Positions 34,880 through 46,330 of a stretch of DNA of 64,000 bases are shown in pieces. The position numbers and the translations under genes were made by a program. Positions within the stretch are counted from its first letter, which is position 1. Every line of letters begins with the position of its first letter. Location of the stretch: the NCBI GenBank assembly GCA_015039365.1, contig WION01000167.1:50377-114376 (forward strand). The letters are read 5' to 3'. The DNA is from Amanita rubescens. Taxonomy: Eukaryota > Basidiomycota > Agaricomycetes > Agaricales > Amanitaceae. The notes beneath the pieces were generated by a model that saw only the letters and a program-made list of their open reading frames with translations, did no database searches and was not told the DNA's origin.

Positions 34880-36845
34880 GGATTCACTTGTCTAGTCACG
34901 CTAAAAGTTCACGAACACCAACCTTGATGTATTCATCAGTTTTATCCGACGTGAAGGCGCCACTGTCGCGCAATAGGTCTACGAAGCAAACGACAATGCA
35001 GCCATCAACATTGAGGATAAGTTGTAAATCGATGAGAATGGCCCTTTATGGAGATCGATCGACTTACCGTGTCTTTCTTTGACGTCGTCACTTTTTCAAC
35101 GGCGAGAGCAAGCTATGGCTGGGGAAGTGCTTGCTCCTTGACGAGCTCAACACGAAAATCTGGATTGTTGACGCTCTTGATCTTGTGCCCAATGCCGCTG
35201 ACTAATGAAAAATGAGCCAGTCAGAAGGAGAAAGGTAATTTTCACTAACTTAGTCTGTTTGCCTTTCTGCAGCTGTCAACAGACTCGCGCGGCGTCATGC
35301 CGGTGTCACAAGCATTAGAGAACATGGCAGCGGCTTCATCGAGGGCACCACGAAACGGCTACCGATTGTCAATAGACCAGAAGCGAGTGACGAGATTAAG
35401 TCTCAGTTGCCGGCACGGGTAGCCACGATAGTGTTCATGGCGCCAGAGACGGCTGGACCGTGATCGGCAGTCAACGTTTCAACATCAGCACCATCTCAAT
35501 GAACTTGGTAGCCCAGGTTGGTAGACCTAGATGTCATCGTCAATCATGAGCGTCTCGAGATACCAAAGTATACCGATGGCGTTTGAACCAGAGCAAGTTG
35601 ACAACGCCACTGACATCAACGTCCTCCTTGAAGACATCAGAGATATGCATGCCAGCATAGAGTAGCTCTTGGCCACGTTCGTCGGAAATCGTGGAGATAA
35701 ATGCGTAAGACCGAGTTCCTAAGAATTAATTAGCGTAGGAATCAATCTCTGGGTCGCGTCACGTACCTCTGCCCATTTGTAGTCCATGGGAATGGTAGGA
35801 GGCTCCTTCTCCTTCTTCGGCCCAATCGTTCCATTTCTGACAAGAGGTTGGTAGGTCGCTTTCAGTACTTGGGGCAACTCCTCGAACGTGTCGGGGACAA
35901 TGAATCCAGCTTCCTTCATAGCGCGATTCTTGGCATCGGCGGTCTCCATGACACTGTTCGCCATACTGCCTGCGTGACCGAACTTCAATGCCACCGACTT
36001 CACCAAGTAGAATTTGCATCTTGCAGTCAGGGTCTTGCTCGTAGCGCAAGAGATGGTCGATGAAGGTGGCTCCAGGGTAACGGTCACCACCAATGGCGAT
36101 ACCCTCGTATGTACCATCGGTGACGAGTGACAAGATATTGTTGAGCTCGTTTGACATGCCTCCGGACTTCGATACGTAACCAACGGAACCAGGCCGGTAA
36201 AGCTTCGAGGAAATGATGTTGTCCATCATACTTTATAGCATATATGTCAGGAAACGTCTCATGCGTGGCCAAACTCGCGTACCCCCCAGAGTTTCCGATT
36301 CTGAAGCGGCCAGGCTTGATACCATGGACGGTTGCCGGACCGATGATAAGAACGCCCTTCGCCTGCGCCATCCGAAGAATCTCTCGCGCGTGTCGTTCAG
36401 GGACGCCCTCGGGGATCAATGCAATCGTTTTAGTCTGGGGGGGGGGGGTCATGCACTCTAGTGTACTGCTGCAGGCGCTACGGCTACTGGCAAAGTTGAC
36501 TATAACATCGGCATCAGGGTGCTTGGTGGCGGCATCCTTCACGCTAGTGTAGACCGGAAGGAGGGTCTCTTTGGTACCCCAGTAGAACTTTTGAATGTGA
36601 TGGCCGCCGAAGGGATAGATCATAGCAGCTACAGAGGGAGTCGAGCGACCACAGGAATAATCGAAGTCGAGCATTCCCTGGATAGCACGAGGTTGCAAAC
36701 CATAGACGAAAGAGCGGGTGTTTCCATCGAATGGTCTGTATGACGGCCGAGAAGTGCCTGAGGAGGTCCGGAAGCGGATAATCTGATCCGATGCCTGGGT
36801 GCGCTCCCCACCAGGATGGATCGCACCGACGTTGGCATTCTCTGG
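34880..36845 (-). pseudogene. ATP-citrate lyase, CoA-ligase and citrate-synthase-like part
   Basis: The frame from about 36800 carries [20 protein letters not shown], the CoA-binding Rossmann part, [12 protein letters not shown] and [17 protein letters not shown]. In other frames it continues with [47 protein letters not shown] (the phosphohistidine region) and [20 protein letters not shown]. Late pieces SGIGHKIKS and [19 protein letters not shown] represent the citrate-synthase-like C terminus. The cytosolic enzyme makes acetyl-CoA from citrate. The N-terminal ATP-grasp half is missing, the frame breaks near 36240 and 36010, and a stop replaces residues near 35130. The 5' end is joined to TAF4 sequence. 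Confidence 0.85.
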
Positions 36846-38225
36846 AGGCTCCTCGACTCTGGCATCCCATATTGTGATAGCAAGACGCGTGTCTTCCTCT
36901 TGCGGTGGCGGTGCGGCTTTTGGTTTAGTGGGAATATACGGCGCTGCCCATGTGCTGTTGAGTGTTGCAGATGAAGTCGTCGTTGTCGTCGTTCTGGTAG
37001 CGGCGGCCATAGTAGAGGACGAAGTCGCGCTCTGCGCAGGTTTTGGCTTTGGAGGAATGGGAGCATTCAAATTTGCCGCGTTCATCCACACGTATCGTCC
37101 TCCCAATCGGCAGCTTGCGTAGCTACCGCATTCGACATTTTCTTTTGCACGTCTCCAGACATATTTCGAGCTGTTACGCCCGGTCTTTCTTTCCTCCGTT
37201 TCTTCTTCGCCCCGCCTTCGTCGTCTTCAGCTAACCCCGCTCCTAATGCTGCTCCAGCAGCGTTTGCTTGGGCAGCCAAAGCCGCAGCATGGGCAGCAGC
37301 CAACTCGGCTCGTTCTTTCCGTTCTCGTCTTATCCTCGTTTCTTCCTCTCTTTCAGCCCCTCGCCGCAAGCTGTTTTGCGACGTCTGAACGGACGACGAT
37401 AGACCACATTGGTTGATTATCGGTGTATCAAGAGGCAGGGCGGTCGAATTGTGTAGAGGTGCGGTGTTGGGCTGTGGTGATCATGGAGGTGACGAGGCCC
37501 CGGAGACGCGCTCGCAAGGCGAGAGCGAGGTGGTTCATCGCGTCATCTGGGACGCGTGTTACTTTGTGGGAGGTCCCAATGGTGCGCATGGTTTGTCCTA
37601 GGAAGCGAACGTCGAAACAGGGGGTGTTTGGCTGTTTTTTGCTACGGTCGTCGTAGACTCTGAAAGACTGGTGGTCGTGAGTCCGTTGAAGGCTTTCTTC
37701 CTCTGCCTAGAAAAGAGAGCTGGAGAAATAAAAGAATGGTATTAACTATGGGGTTACTTACCCGCAGATTGCTTCCCATTGCATCATTGAGCGTCGCAAC
37801 GTCTGACGTGTCGACGTTGTTGGCTGTTGAATTGCCTCCCGCTGTTGTTGAAGTAGATTGGCGTTGAGTGTTTTGCTGGGCAGTTACTGGAGGGGCATAA
37901 GGCTGGTAGTGGGCTGGATAAGCGGCTTGAGGGTAATGAGATGCATAACCTTGGTAATGTTGATAGGCAGTTCTGTGGAGGGTTGAGGCGAAAAGGACGA
38001 TTTACGTTGCGTGCTGGGATTGCTGTTGCAATGCGTCAATGGGGATTTCTAGATGTATTGTTTTATTTAGTCGGTGTCTGATAAAAAGAAAGAGAACACA
38101 TACGAGAGTTTGACCACTGAGTCGTTGTAGTTGCGACCGGTGGCGTCGCAGCGGGCGCGGGAGTTGTTGACTCTGACTCGCTTTTCATCTCGTCGCTGTC
38201 CAAGTCAACGTCAAGTTTTGATTAC
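36845..38225 (-). pseudogene. TAF4: TFIID subunit TAF4, C-terminal domain, broken
   Basis: The TAF4 pieces are, from 5' to 3', a Pro/Gln-rich N-terminal region (38225-37760, HYPQAAYPAHYQPYAPP), then AEEESLQRTHDHQSFRVYDD, FDVRFLGQTMRTIG, NHLALALRARLRGLVTSM, MWSIVVRSDVAKQLAA, a coiled Arg/Glu/Ala helix, [35 protein letters not shown] and [15 protein letters not shown]4 pairs with TAF12 in TFIID. Lesions are a TGA at 37430-37428 within the domain, a shift near 37360, and another near 37107 just before GGRYVWMN. The last residues run straight into ATP-citrate lyase sequence at about 36845. Confidence 0.8.
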
Positions 38226-38269
38226 GTCATCATCCATCGCTCACATCCATCATCCATGGTAAGCCATTC

Positions 38270-39427
38270 TCTTATGTCAGTTCAGCCCTGATGTTCATGT
38301 TATACAGCCCGTTTACTCATATTATTTGCGAGGAAACTGTAAGTTTGGTGATAATTGTAGGAATGAGCATCCACGCGGGGCATTTGGAAGCCGCTGAGGG
38401 CACTTATTCCGTATGTTTGCCCAATATCTTAGGAGAATGACGCTAATGAATGACAGAATGCGCGATCCAACGTCCAACAAGCCTACGAGGTAGCCACGAA
38501 ACAAAGTCCAGTCGCATCCATCGTTAATTCTGGAAACAATTCCATCTTTAATAAACCCGCCACCTCTGCTTTTGGTGCCCAGACAACATCCCCATTCGGC
38601 GCTCCGAAGTCGGCCTTTGGTCAGCCTGCGTTCGGTCAGACAGGTTTTGGGACTACGCCGTCTCCTTTCGGACAACAGGCCTCCGCTAGTACGATGACGG
38701 GCTCATTTGGCCAGCTAGTCCAGCCGCCATCAAACTTCGACACGTCCGCTTTTGGTCAGCCATCTCAACCTCAGTCGGGCCTTATCAAGCCTGCCTCTGA
38801 TGCTTTCTCCGATTTCGCCACAGGACCAAGTGCCTTTGGCGCTACGGCTGGTAGTGGGTCTACCGGTGGAGGATTTGGAGCATTTGCGAAACAAACAACT
38901 CCGTTTGGTCTGGCTGCTGCTGGCCCAACGGCTGGCTCAGCATTCGGCCAGCCATCCTTTGGCGCAGCATCTGCGTTTGCTCCAGTCATGCAACAGCAAC
39001 AGCCGCCGCCGCCGCCCCAAACGCAGTCAGCATTTGGCGGCTTTGGTCAACCAACGACATCTGCATTTGGTACAACAACACAATCTGCTTTCGGAGCGCC
39101 TTCAATGCAACCGCAACCATTCGGGAGCGCAAATATAGCATCTCCGCAATCCGCTTTTGGGGCTGTTCAATCCCCTCCACAACCACAGCCACATCCGACG
39201 GCTTTCTCAGCATTTGGTCAATCGTCGACGAATGCTACTACTACCACATCGGCATTTGGTCAGCCCCCACAACAGCAACCTAGTGGATTCTCCGGATTTG
39301 GACAGGGTTCCTCTCCGTTTGGTACATCGCGACCTCCGCCTTCTACTGCACTACCAGAACCGCCCAGTAACACACCCGAATTTGTAATTTTGGGCATGTT
39401 AAGTTCACCTTTGCATCCGTATTCTTA
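38270..39427 (+). CDS. Nup42/AMO1-like nucleoporin: CCCH zinc finger plus FG repeats, 3' end lost
   Basis: After an acceptor near 38307 the frame gives PVYSYYLRGNCKFGDNCRNEHPRG, a CCCH finger in which the first Cys position is Tyr. A second exon from 38459 gives NARSNVQQAYEVATKQSP, then about 20 SAFGQ/GFG-type phenylalanine-glycine repeats with Gln/Pro-rich spacers to about 39380. These are the features of the Nup42 (NUPL2)/AMO1 group, which lines the cytoplasmic side of the nuclear pore and binds export factors. The donor between the first exons looks like GC rather than GT. After the donor at about 39382 no C-terminal exon can be read, so the gene is probably truncated. Confidence 0.6.
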
Positions 39428-39429
39428 AT

Positions 39430-41140
39430 CCTTGCCTCTGTATTCGCTCTCGTCTCCGCCATTCCTACGGCTTCGTCATATCAAATCTGAATAGCCGGAT
39501 GGCTTCGTTGATATTATCTGATGATCCGCCTGTTCTTGACTGCAAAACGGGTGTGGTGAAGTTGTATCTTTGAGCTGTGCGCGCGGGCGGGTAAGTTTCG
39601 TGAACTGGAGACGAGGAAAGGAGAAACACGCACGCAATAAATCTTGATAATCCATCCGATAGACGATGCGCCTCCATTCGCCTTCTAAGCCTGCCATCCT
39701 GCGTTATGGACACTGATACCTCCGCGACAAGCTCTCAATGCTTCCCGTCATTCTCAACGATGCATATTTTGGTTGGACGAACCATTCGGGATGCTTTGGT
39801 CTTCTTCTTCGTCCGCTTGTTCTAGCAAAAGGCGAGGCGGCGTTGGATGCTAGACAGTCCGGAGTGGGCGGTGTCGGACGAGACGTTTTCCAGTAGAGTT
39901 GAAATCTGTATGCGTGCAGGGTCAGATCCCGGAATAAAATGTGGATTAAGACTCACGTCGTCGTCGTGATCCTCAGAGACGCCCGTATCCTCGCCGTCTT
40001 TGTCCACAACACCTCCAATATCTTGATCTCCCCCATGCCTCAACGACTTTTTCGTTTCCTGATGATCTGCCTGTTCTTGACTGCGATAGGGGTGGTGGTG
40101 AGTTGTGTCTATCATTTAGGTGCGGTACTTACGCTATGAACTGTGTATGCCCAAGGTAAGTTTCGTGAATTGGAGAAGAGGAATGAGACGACGCACGCAA
40201 TAAATCCTGATAATCCATCCAACACACGACGCGCCTCTATTTGCATTTTATGCCAGCCCAATCCCATCCGTCCACTTACACCCGCGTTATCGACACTCGT
40301 CCATTCGCAACGAGTTCTCAACGCATTCCACCGTTCCTTGATTCCATCTGCACCGCACATCTGGCACAATCAAGGTGAGAAAGGAATCGACGAGTCTGTT
40401 TTGGGTTGAGACGGTCCGTTCGTGGTTCGTGAGGCCTTGGTCTTCTTCTTCGTCCGCTCGTTCTTCCGTTGGTGAAAAGGGTAAGGCCTCGGTGGGATCT
40501 TGGGTGTCGTAGGAGACGTGTTTGGGTGCGATCGAAAGCTTTAAGCACGTAAGGTCAGAGTTAGGAACAAAAATGTCGATTGAGACTCACGTCGTCCTCA
40601 TCCTCGTTCCTCCATATCCGAACCCGGATCCACGGCTTCGGCCTTGGCCCACCCTCGTCGCTATAATCCTCATCTTCATCTACGACACCTCCGATATCTT
40701 GAGCGATGTTGATCAAATTCCCCCATTCCTCTTTCATATCAAACATTTCGCCGCGACAAGGAAGGGGTAATCCGGGACGATCCTAGTCCGGTATGCGATG
40801 TTGGGGCGAGGGTGCTTGGGTTCGTCGCAGGGCAACGCCTTCGTCGAGTGAATCACCTGAAAAGGCATCAGTGTTGGGGTGGAAAAGGTGGCGGTGAAGC
40901 AAAGGGTGGGTGTGTATACCGGGGGTGAGCATGTCAAGTAAATTTGCGTTGTTTTTTGAGCTTGAGGACGGAGCGGAGGGTTCTTTCCCTATTCTGTCGT
41001 GCAAGGCTCGGATTGACATGTGTAGGGTGTCAGAAATGTTTACCAGTGGAAGGGAATTGGCGCGGTTCGCATAAAAAGACTCGCTACGTGATACGGACAA
41101 AGTTGAAAGATATGCTTGGCTTTGCTTTCCGCACTCCATA
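39430..41140 (-). pseudogene. Unrecognised gene with an internal duplication of about 550 bp
   Basis: Minus-strand pieces include ERWNALRTRCEWTSVDNAGV, GLGWHKMQIEARRVLDG, an acidic run (IGGVVDEDED, EDEDDVSLNRHF) and TLHMSIRALHDRIGKEP. The block around the acidic run and the HKMQIEARRVLD exon occurs twice in diverged form, at roughly 39480-39960 and 40030-40600. Shared strings include TAAGTTTCGTGAA, GCACGCAATAAATC and CTGCCTGTTCTTGACTGC. I do not recognise the family. Several frames are interrupted. Confidence 0.45.
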
Positions 41141-41406
41141 CTGGTGATTCGGGCCAGTCATTTGTCCTCTCTGCGCACGCCATGACCGAAAACTACGATG
41201 CAACCCTCTTGAATTACGACGAAGACTGCAGCGTAAATCACTCTGAGGGGACTCGGTGCGGTGACGCGTGACTCGCACTTGTCCTGCACATCAATCTCCG
41301 TATATTTCCTCTAGTTTCGCCCGCAGAACCATATCAACAGTAACGACCAAACGTCAGGCTGTCTCCAACCACGCCCAAAGTCAGGTTACGGCTGTCTTTC
41401 CACAAT
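41141..41406. other. Upstream region of the HNH gene
   Basis: The frame of the HNH gene stays open back to about 41353 (LSPTTPKVRLRLSFHNV), so the first coding exon or true start lies in this stretch. Confidence 0.35.
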
Positions 41407-42703
41407 GTGACCAAGCTTGCGCTGTCAATCCCACTTGACAAATGCGTCACCTTTGCTGTTAACCCTCTAAAATGGCTTCGATTTCTAGGGTTTGTCATCT
41501 ACGGACGAGAGGGCCACCTCTCCCTATCGAAAACTGGCCCAGATCTCGATGATTATACAGCAGTTATAGAAGCCCGTACATACTATTTCGTCTCAGAGGG
41601 TAAGGTGGAGTGACTGGCATACGATAATATCTCGCTAACTTGTTAGCTTTTTCAGGTGAACCCCACCTTGCCGATGTCGATGCAGCGGACGACAGAACAT
41701 CAATTACTTCAAATTTAACCATCCGCCAAAGAGATTTCAGGACCAACGTAATTGAGCGAGATGGGACCTGCGTGATAACGAATGATATAGAGACATTCTG
41801 CACTGCGTGCCATATTCTCCCCCATGCGAAGGGAAGCAACGTGCGGCCTTACCAATGATCTTCTATGGCAACTTTCTGAACTAATCAAGTACATCTCGAA
41901 CGTCGTCCATCACCGCGGTGTACCAGGTGCCGATGACATTAATAACATTAATGACACTCGGAATGGACTTCTGTTAGTCAACCAACTCCATCTCCCGTTT
42001 GGATCCGGTATGATGGCGTTCCTGAAGGTTCGCTGTTATTTCCTTCCAGGGCTATTCCGAAGCTTAAGTGTCTCAGACGCCCGACTTTGGTTTGACTGTC
42101 GATGATATTCCTTACAATCCACCCCACGCAGCCGGTCAAGAGGGCCCGGCCAGTCGCCTTACACTGCAACATTTCGTCGATTCAGCTCAGCTTGGCCGCG
42201 TGACCCCCGTTATCGCACCCCACAACTCTGATGCGCGGCTGCCACAAGACACCAGGGAATGGCCACCTGCTGTCATTGTTAATCTCTTCTACGCCGCGGC
42301 CGCTATGAAAGCATGGAGTTCAAATTCATTTATCAAATATGTCCGGGAACACTCAAGCGATGCTTATTATCCCGAAGGGGAAGATGAAGATGAAGATAGT
42401 GATGGTGTATCGGATAGTAGTGGATCAAGTCATGTTGATGTACAGATGGGCGATCAGACAACAGGTCAATCTGGATCCGGACGTTACGCTCGGCGTAGCA
42501 GGAACAGAACGTCAAATGCTCCCCCGGAAAAGAGGCGCATCGCTGATTTGATGGATGACGTGTACGCACTGTGGACGCGGTCTTCGAGGATGGGCAAGAA
42601 AAAGACAGAAGATGTTCATGCCTCGAGTCTTTCTAGCAACGAAGACATTAGGAAGTGGTTAGAATCAATGGAGGATCCCGAGACAAATGAGGGCCTGGGG
42701 TAG
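41407..42703 (+). CDS. HNH_2-type nuclease-domain protein
   Basis: Four exons fit in phase: up to 41599, 41647-41840, 41890-42027 and 42077-42703, all GT-AG, giving at least 386 aa. The N-terminal module (LRFLGFVIYGREGHLSLS) precedes the nuclease core: RDGTCVITNDIETFCTACHI, then LPHAKG, then NDTRNGLLLVNQLHLPFGSG. This matches the HNH_2 (PF13391-like) pattern of a Cys-rich strand, central His, Asn and distal His. The C-terminal 200 residues are acidic and Ser-rich with a basic patch (RYARRSRNR). Such proteins are numerous in mushroom genomes. The substrate is unknown, but nucleic acid cleavage is the family expectation. There is no lesion. Confidence 0.7.
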
Positions 42704-42945
42704 AAAACGAAGTGTTTCCATTTGACATCTATATTGTACATATAATTGAGTGTTTTGACGAGGAAGGTCCTGCCTAGGTCACTTGAGCCTTATGGGCGGT
42801 CTCGTATGTGCCGTGAAATTGGACAAGTTGCTGCAAAATCTGCAGAAAAGATCATGATCAGTGATGAAATCCTCGTGATCACGATGAATTGTCGTGATAC
42901 TCATCATGAAAAGGCGTGGATGGACGTGAATCATCATGATTGATT
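42704..42945. other. Intergenic with ATCATGA/TGATCA-type microrepeats
   Basis: A run of ATGATCA, GTGATCACGATG and CATCATGA motifs occurs at about 42852-42945. No gene is visible. Confidence 0.35.
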
Positions 42946-43478
42946 CTTGTCGCCTCACAGAGGCCTTCGTGACGCATCACGATACATCATGACTCTCTCT
43001 CAGATCCCTGGTGTTGACTATTTCGATACCTATGCACCTGTAGTGAAGATGGCATCGATCCGGGCTTTACTGGCTCTATCAACTGCTTTAGATTTCGAGA
43101 TCCATCAAATCGACATCAAGAACGCTTACCTCAATGGCAAATTCGAAGAGGAGGAGGTTATTTATATGACACAACCTCCCGCCGTCCATCTAACCGATGA
43201 TTGCGACAAAGTTCTTCGTCTCCTACGCCCGATCTATGGATTAAAACAAGCCTTCAGCTCGTCACTGGTACCATCGCCTATGGGGAACCTTACGCGATCG
43301 ACTGGATATGCATAATCGTCGTTCATGTTGATGATTTAACGATCATGACGTTGTCGAAAGAACTGATGGAGAAGGTTAAGGGGGAGTTGAAGAAGGAGTT
43401 CACGATCACGGACCTGGGAGAGATACATTGGCTCCTGGGATTCGCAGTGAAGAGAGACAGGGAAAAACGCACCTAGGC
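42946..43478 (+). mobile_element. Ty1/Copia reverse-transcriptase fragment
   Basis: VDYFDTYAPVVKMASIRALL, then HQIDIKNAYLNG, LRLLRPIYGLKQA and, after a gap and frame shift, VVHVDDLTIM with FTITDLGEIHWLLGF. These are the Copia RVT_2 motifs in order. About 40 codons between YGLKQ and the catalytic DD are missing. There is no LTR, integrase or RNase H nearby. Confidence 0.85.
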
Positions 43479-43479
43479 A

Positions 43480-43560
43480 TGTGCACGGGTAGCCGTACCC
43501 GCGGTTACGGGTACGGGTCACAGCAGGTACGTGTGTACCCGCGGCAGCCCCGTCGTCAAA
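43480..43560. repeat. GTACCCGCGG short repeats
   Basis: GTACCCGCGG and its complement-like CGGGTAC occur several times in 80 bp. Confidence 0.5.
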
Positions 43561-43639
43561 TAGAGGGTTTGGAACTTTGCTATGTAACGTTTGTGTATGT
43601 CAGCTTTTACGATGTCGAAGGAAGACCAGTGGGACGCAC

Positions 43640-46330
43640 TTAAGATTTTAATTATACCAGTAGTGGGCCCTTCGCACGTCGGTTGGATTTGTTGTGAGAT
43701 ACATGTCCAAGTCCGCGTAGGTTGGGCAGCAGGTCACCGTCTAGATTGAGGTTTGGTCGTGTGTAGCACAAGGCTGGGAGGGCACGTTGGAGAACGGTGG
43801 TGGCACTGGGTCTGACTTGAAAGTTGAGGAAAGTTTATGACTTGGCGCTTAATGCAAAGACGAGGGATGTAGAGGGAACGAAGTGGTCTCACCGAAAGGG
43901 AGACATGAGCGCAGAAGAGTTAAACGGGGAGTCTCAGAGAAAAGGACTTGTTGAGAGCGAGAAAGTTGTCGGAGGACGCCAGCGGCCAGCTGGGGACGGA
44001 TTTGTATTCGAGCATCGAACCATCTCTACCCCGTCCCTGTTGAGCGCTGAGCCTTCACTGTTGTAGACGATGGTGATTGGCCCATTAGAGTATGGTGATC
44101 GCTGACGCAAGCCGCGTCGTTCTCGATTATGCACCCCCGCATCCCTTTCTTCAATGCGCCTGCATCTAATCCAACTGTGACCCGGACCCGGCAGCGGGTA
44201 TCGTCGTCGGGTAAAAAGTTTACCGCCACTTGTTACATGCGGAAGCCCACTCTAGTAGATCGCCCGCCGAAACGGTCACCTGAGGGAAAATGTCCACTGA
44301 TTCTTCACGAACTCAGCTCCAACTACTCCTGCCCATCGAACGCTTTGCGCGCTTCGGCCGTCTATTCGCTTGAATTCTGTAGAAGAAATGATGCCAGATA
44401 CGGGCATGGCGAAATCGGAAGAAAATTTTCATAGTACCGGGATTGCTCTGGGACAGGACGAGGAAGCAGTTGCAGGGGAGGGAGGAACGTGCCCGTTGCA
44501 TTGACTTGGAGGTTATCAACTTTTGTGATAATCATCAGAGTACGGGCCACGCAGCTCCTCGTCATTACGTCGGTCGATGATGGAGTCGTAAACTCGTGAG
44601 GCAAAGTGGGTTGGAAGTGGGGTATGGGCATGCTTTGAGTCCGGTTGGGAGGAGGTGTGGTATCAGGCCGCGACCGATATAATACGTTGGCATTCCTCAT
44701 GTGATAAAACAATCTGGTTCAACGGACTGATCAGCCGAGTGCCCAACCCTGCGCGCTAATTGTCAGTCACAGAGTAGCCCCGACGACAGTAAAGTCCTCA
44801 CCCGTGACACTATGAGACGCGACTCTTCGTCTCGCTCATATCATGATTCACAAGCCCGCCCAAGTCCAACGTATCGTTCAAATACACAGAGCCGTACGTA
44901 TTGAACAGCGTAGATTTCGCCCTGATCATTCACGTTCACCTTTTTGAGTTTAAACATGTTAATTTTGGTAGATGGTGATGGGTTGAGGAACATACCGAGA
45001 GGTATTGACGGGGTAGTAGCCTAGGGCGCAGTAGTTTTCGGAGAAAAGTTGCTTGAGTCACGGTAGAGGGCAGCGTGCAGGCCCGGGACAAGATCGTGAC
45101 GCCGAGTGTTCAACCCCTGCATGCCAGTCGTTAGTCACAGAGTAGCCCCAGCGACGGTAAAGAGTCGGTGCTATGAAACATGGCTCCCGTCTCGCTGCCT
45201 GAGTCCAACGCATCGTTCAAAATAAACAGAGCCATGCCACGTGTTGAACAGGGCAGACTACGTCCTGACCATTCACGTTCGCGTTTTCCTTTTTCGTTCT
45301 GGAGATACTAGTGGGAGATGGGCCGAGGAGCAGGGCGTGCATTACGAGATCGTGGTAGTAAACAACACCGTGACGCCTCAATTACCCACTGCCATCCATC
45401 TGGTTAAGCGCTGAAAATCGCATCGCGCAGTCCGACTCTATCAAGCCAAATTGAAGCGGTCACTGTAGATGAACGATTCCTGAGAGACGCCAGATGGAGT
45501 AGCGCCGTGCTCCAGACTGATGGAGATTTGAGTTGGAGCACACTTTGGGAGGTAGAACCGTTCCATAGTACTGAGGCGAGGCTGAAGTGAGTTGATCGTC
45601 CGGCCTAGACTGGGCGTAATACAGCCGTTGTTCGAGCAGGCGTTGTGCACGGCGAACTTGCCAGTGAGTAGAACGCAGTGTAAAGAGCGGCTGATAAGTT
45701 GATATTGATTGATGGTGGTCGACGTCATGCCAGAACCGAAACGCGTTCAACTCCCATCTCAGTACGTCCTGCATTCCTTATCAATGGGCGGGAATCCTTA
45801 TTTTAAATTTTTTCTGACCCGGCATCTACGTACACATGCAACAGGCTGGAGAAATGCTAGTAATGGGTACTTCTCCGAGTTTCTGAATGTAAGCACCCGG
45901 TCCTCCCAAAGCAGGGGTGCTGTTAGGAGTCATCAGCTTCTCAAACGAGGAAGGACAATAAAATCGTCGGATTAAACTGGATCTTCGTCGCGAATCTCCA
46001 GTGATCGCGCGAAAATATCCAATATCATCGATGGGCTTCAATTAGGTGGGAGATGGCACCGACGTGGAGTTTATAAAGGTTGAGGTAGCATTTGGGTGGT
46101 GTATGAGCGCCGGGTGTGGATCAAGGATGTTAATGGCCTGGATGAAGAATCTGAGGCCTGCCGAAGAGCGTCAGTAAAGGTACATAGAGAAAGAGATGAA
46201 CGCACTTTCGTAAGTGCTGGACCCATCTGTCCGTCTCCGTCGTTTTCCACCCTTGCCCCGTATAGCCTGAACAGCCCACATACCCTATCCTTTGCTTGGT
46301 AGGACGCCATGTAGTCGCCACATTCATCGA
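43640..46330 (-). pseudogene. Unrecognised, degenerate minus-strand gene remnants
   Basis: Minus-strand phrases look like old coding sequence: VNVNDQGEIYAVQYVRLCVF (near 44940), MRNANVLYRSRPDTT and TRSCVARTLMIITKVDNLQ (44712-44362), DDDTRCRVRVTVGLDAG (44229-44160) and APTQISISLEHGATPSG (near 45520). The last occurs with a partner frame, so it is shifted. No family is recognised. Confidence 0.3.
44758..45345. repeat. Diverged tandem duplication, offset 366 bp
   Basis: AGTCACAGAGTAGCCCC occurs at 44764 and 45130. AGTCCAACG(T/C)ATCGTTCAAA and CCATTCACGTTC-type strings follow in both copies in the same order, with many substitutions. Confidence 0.7.
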
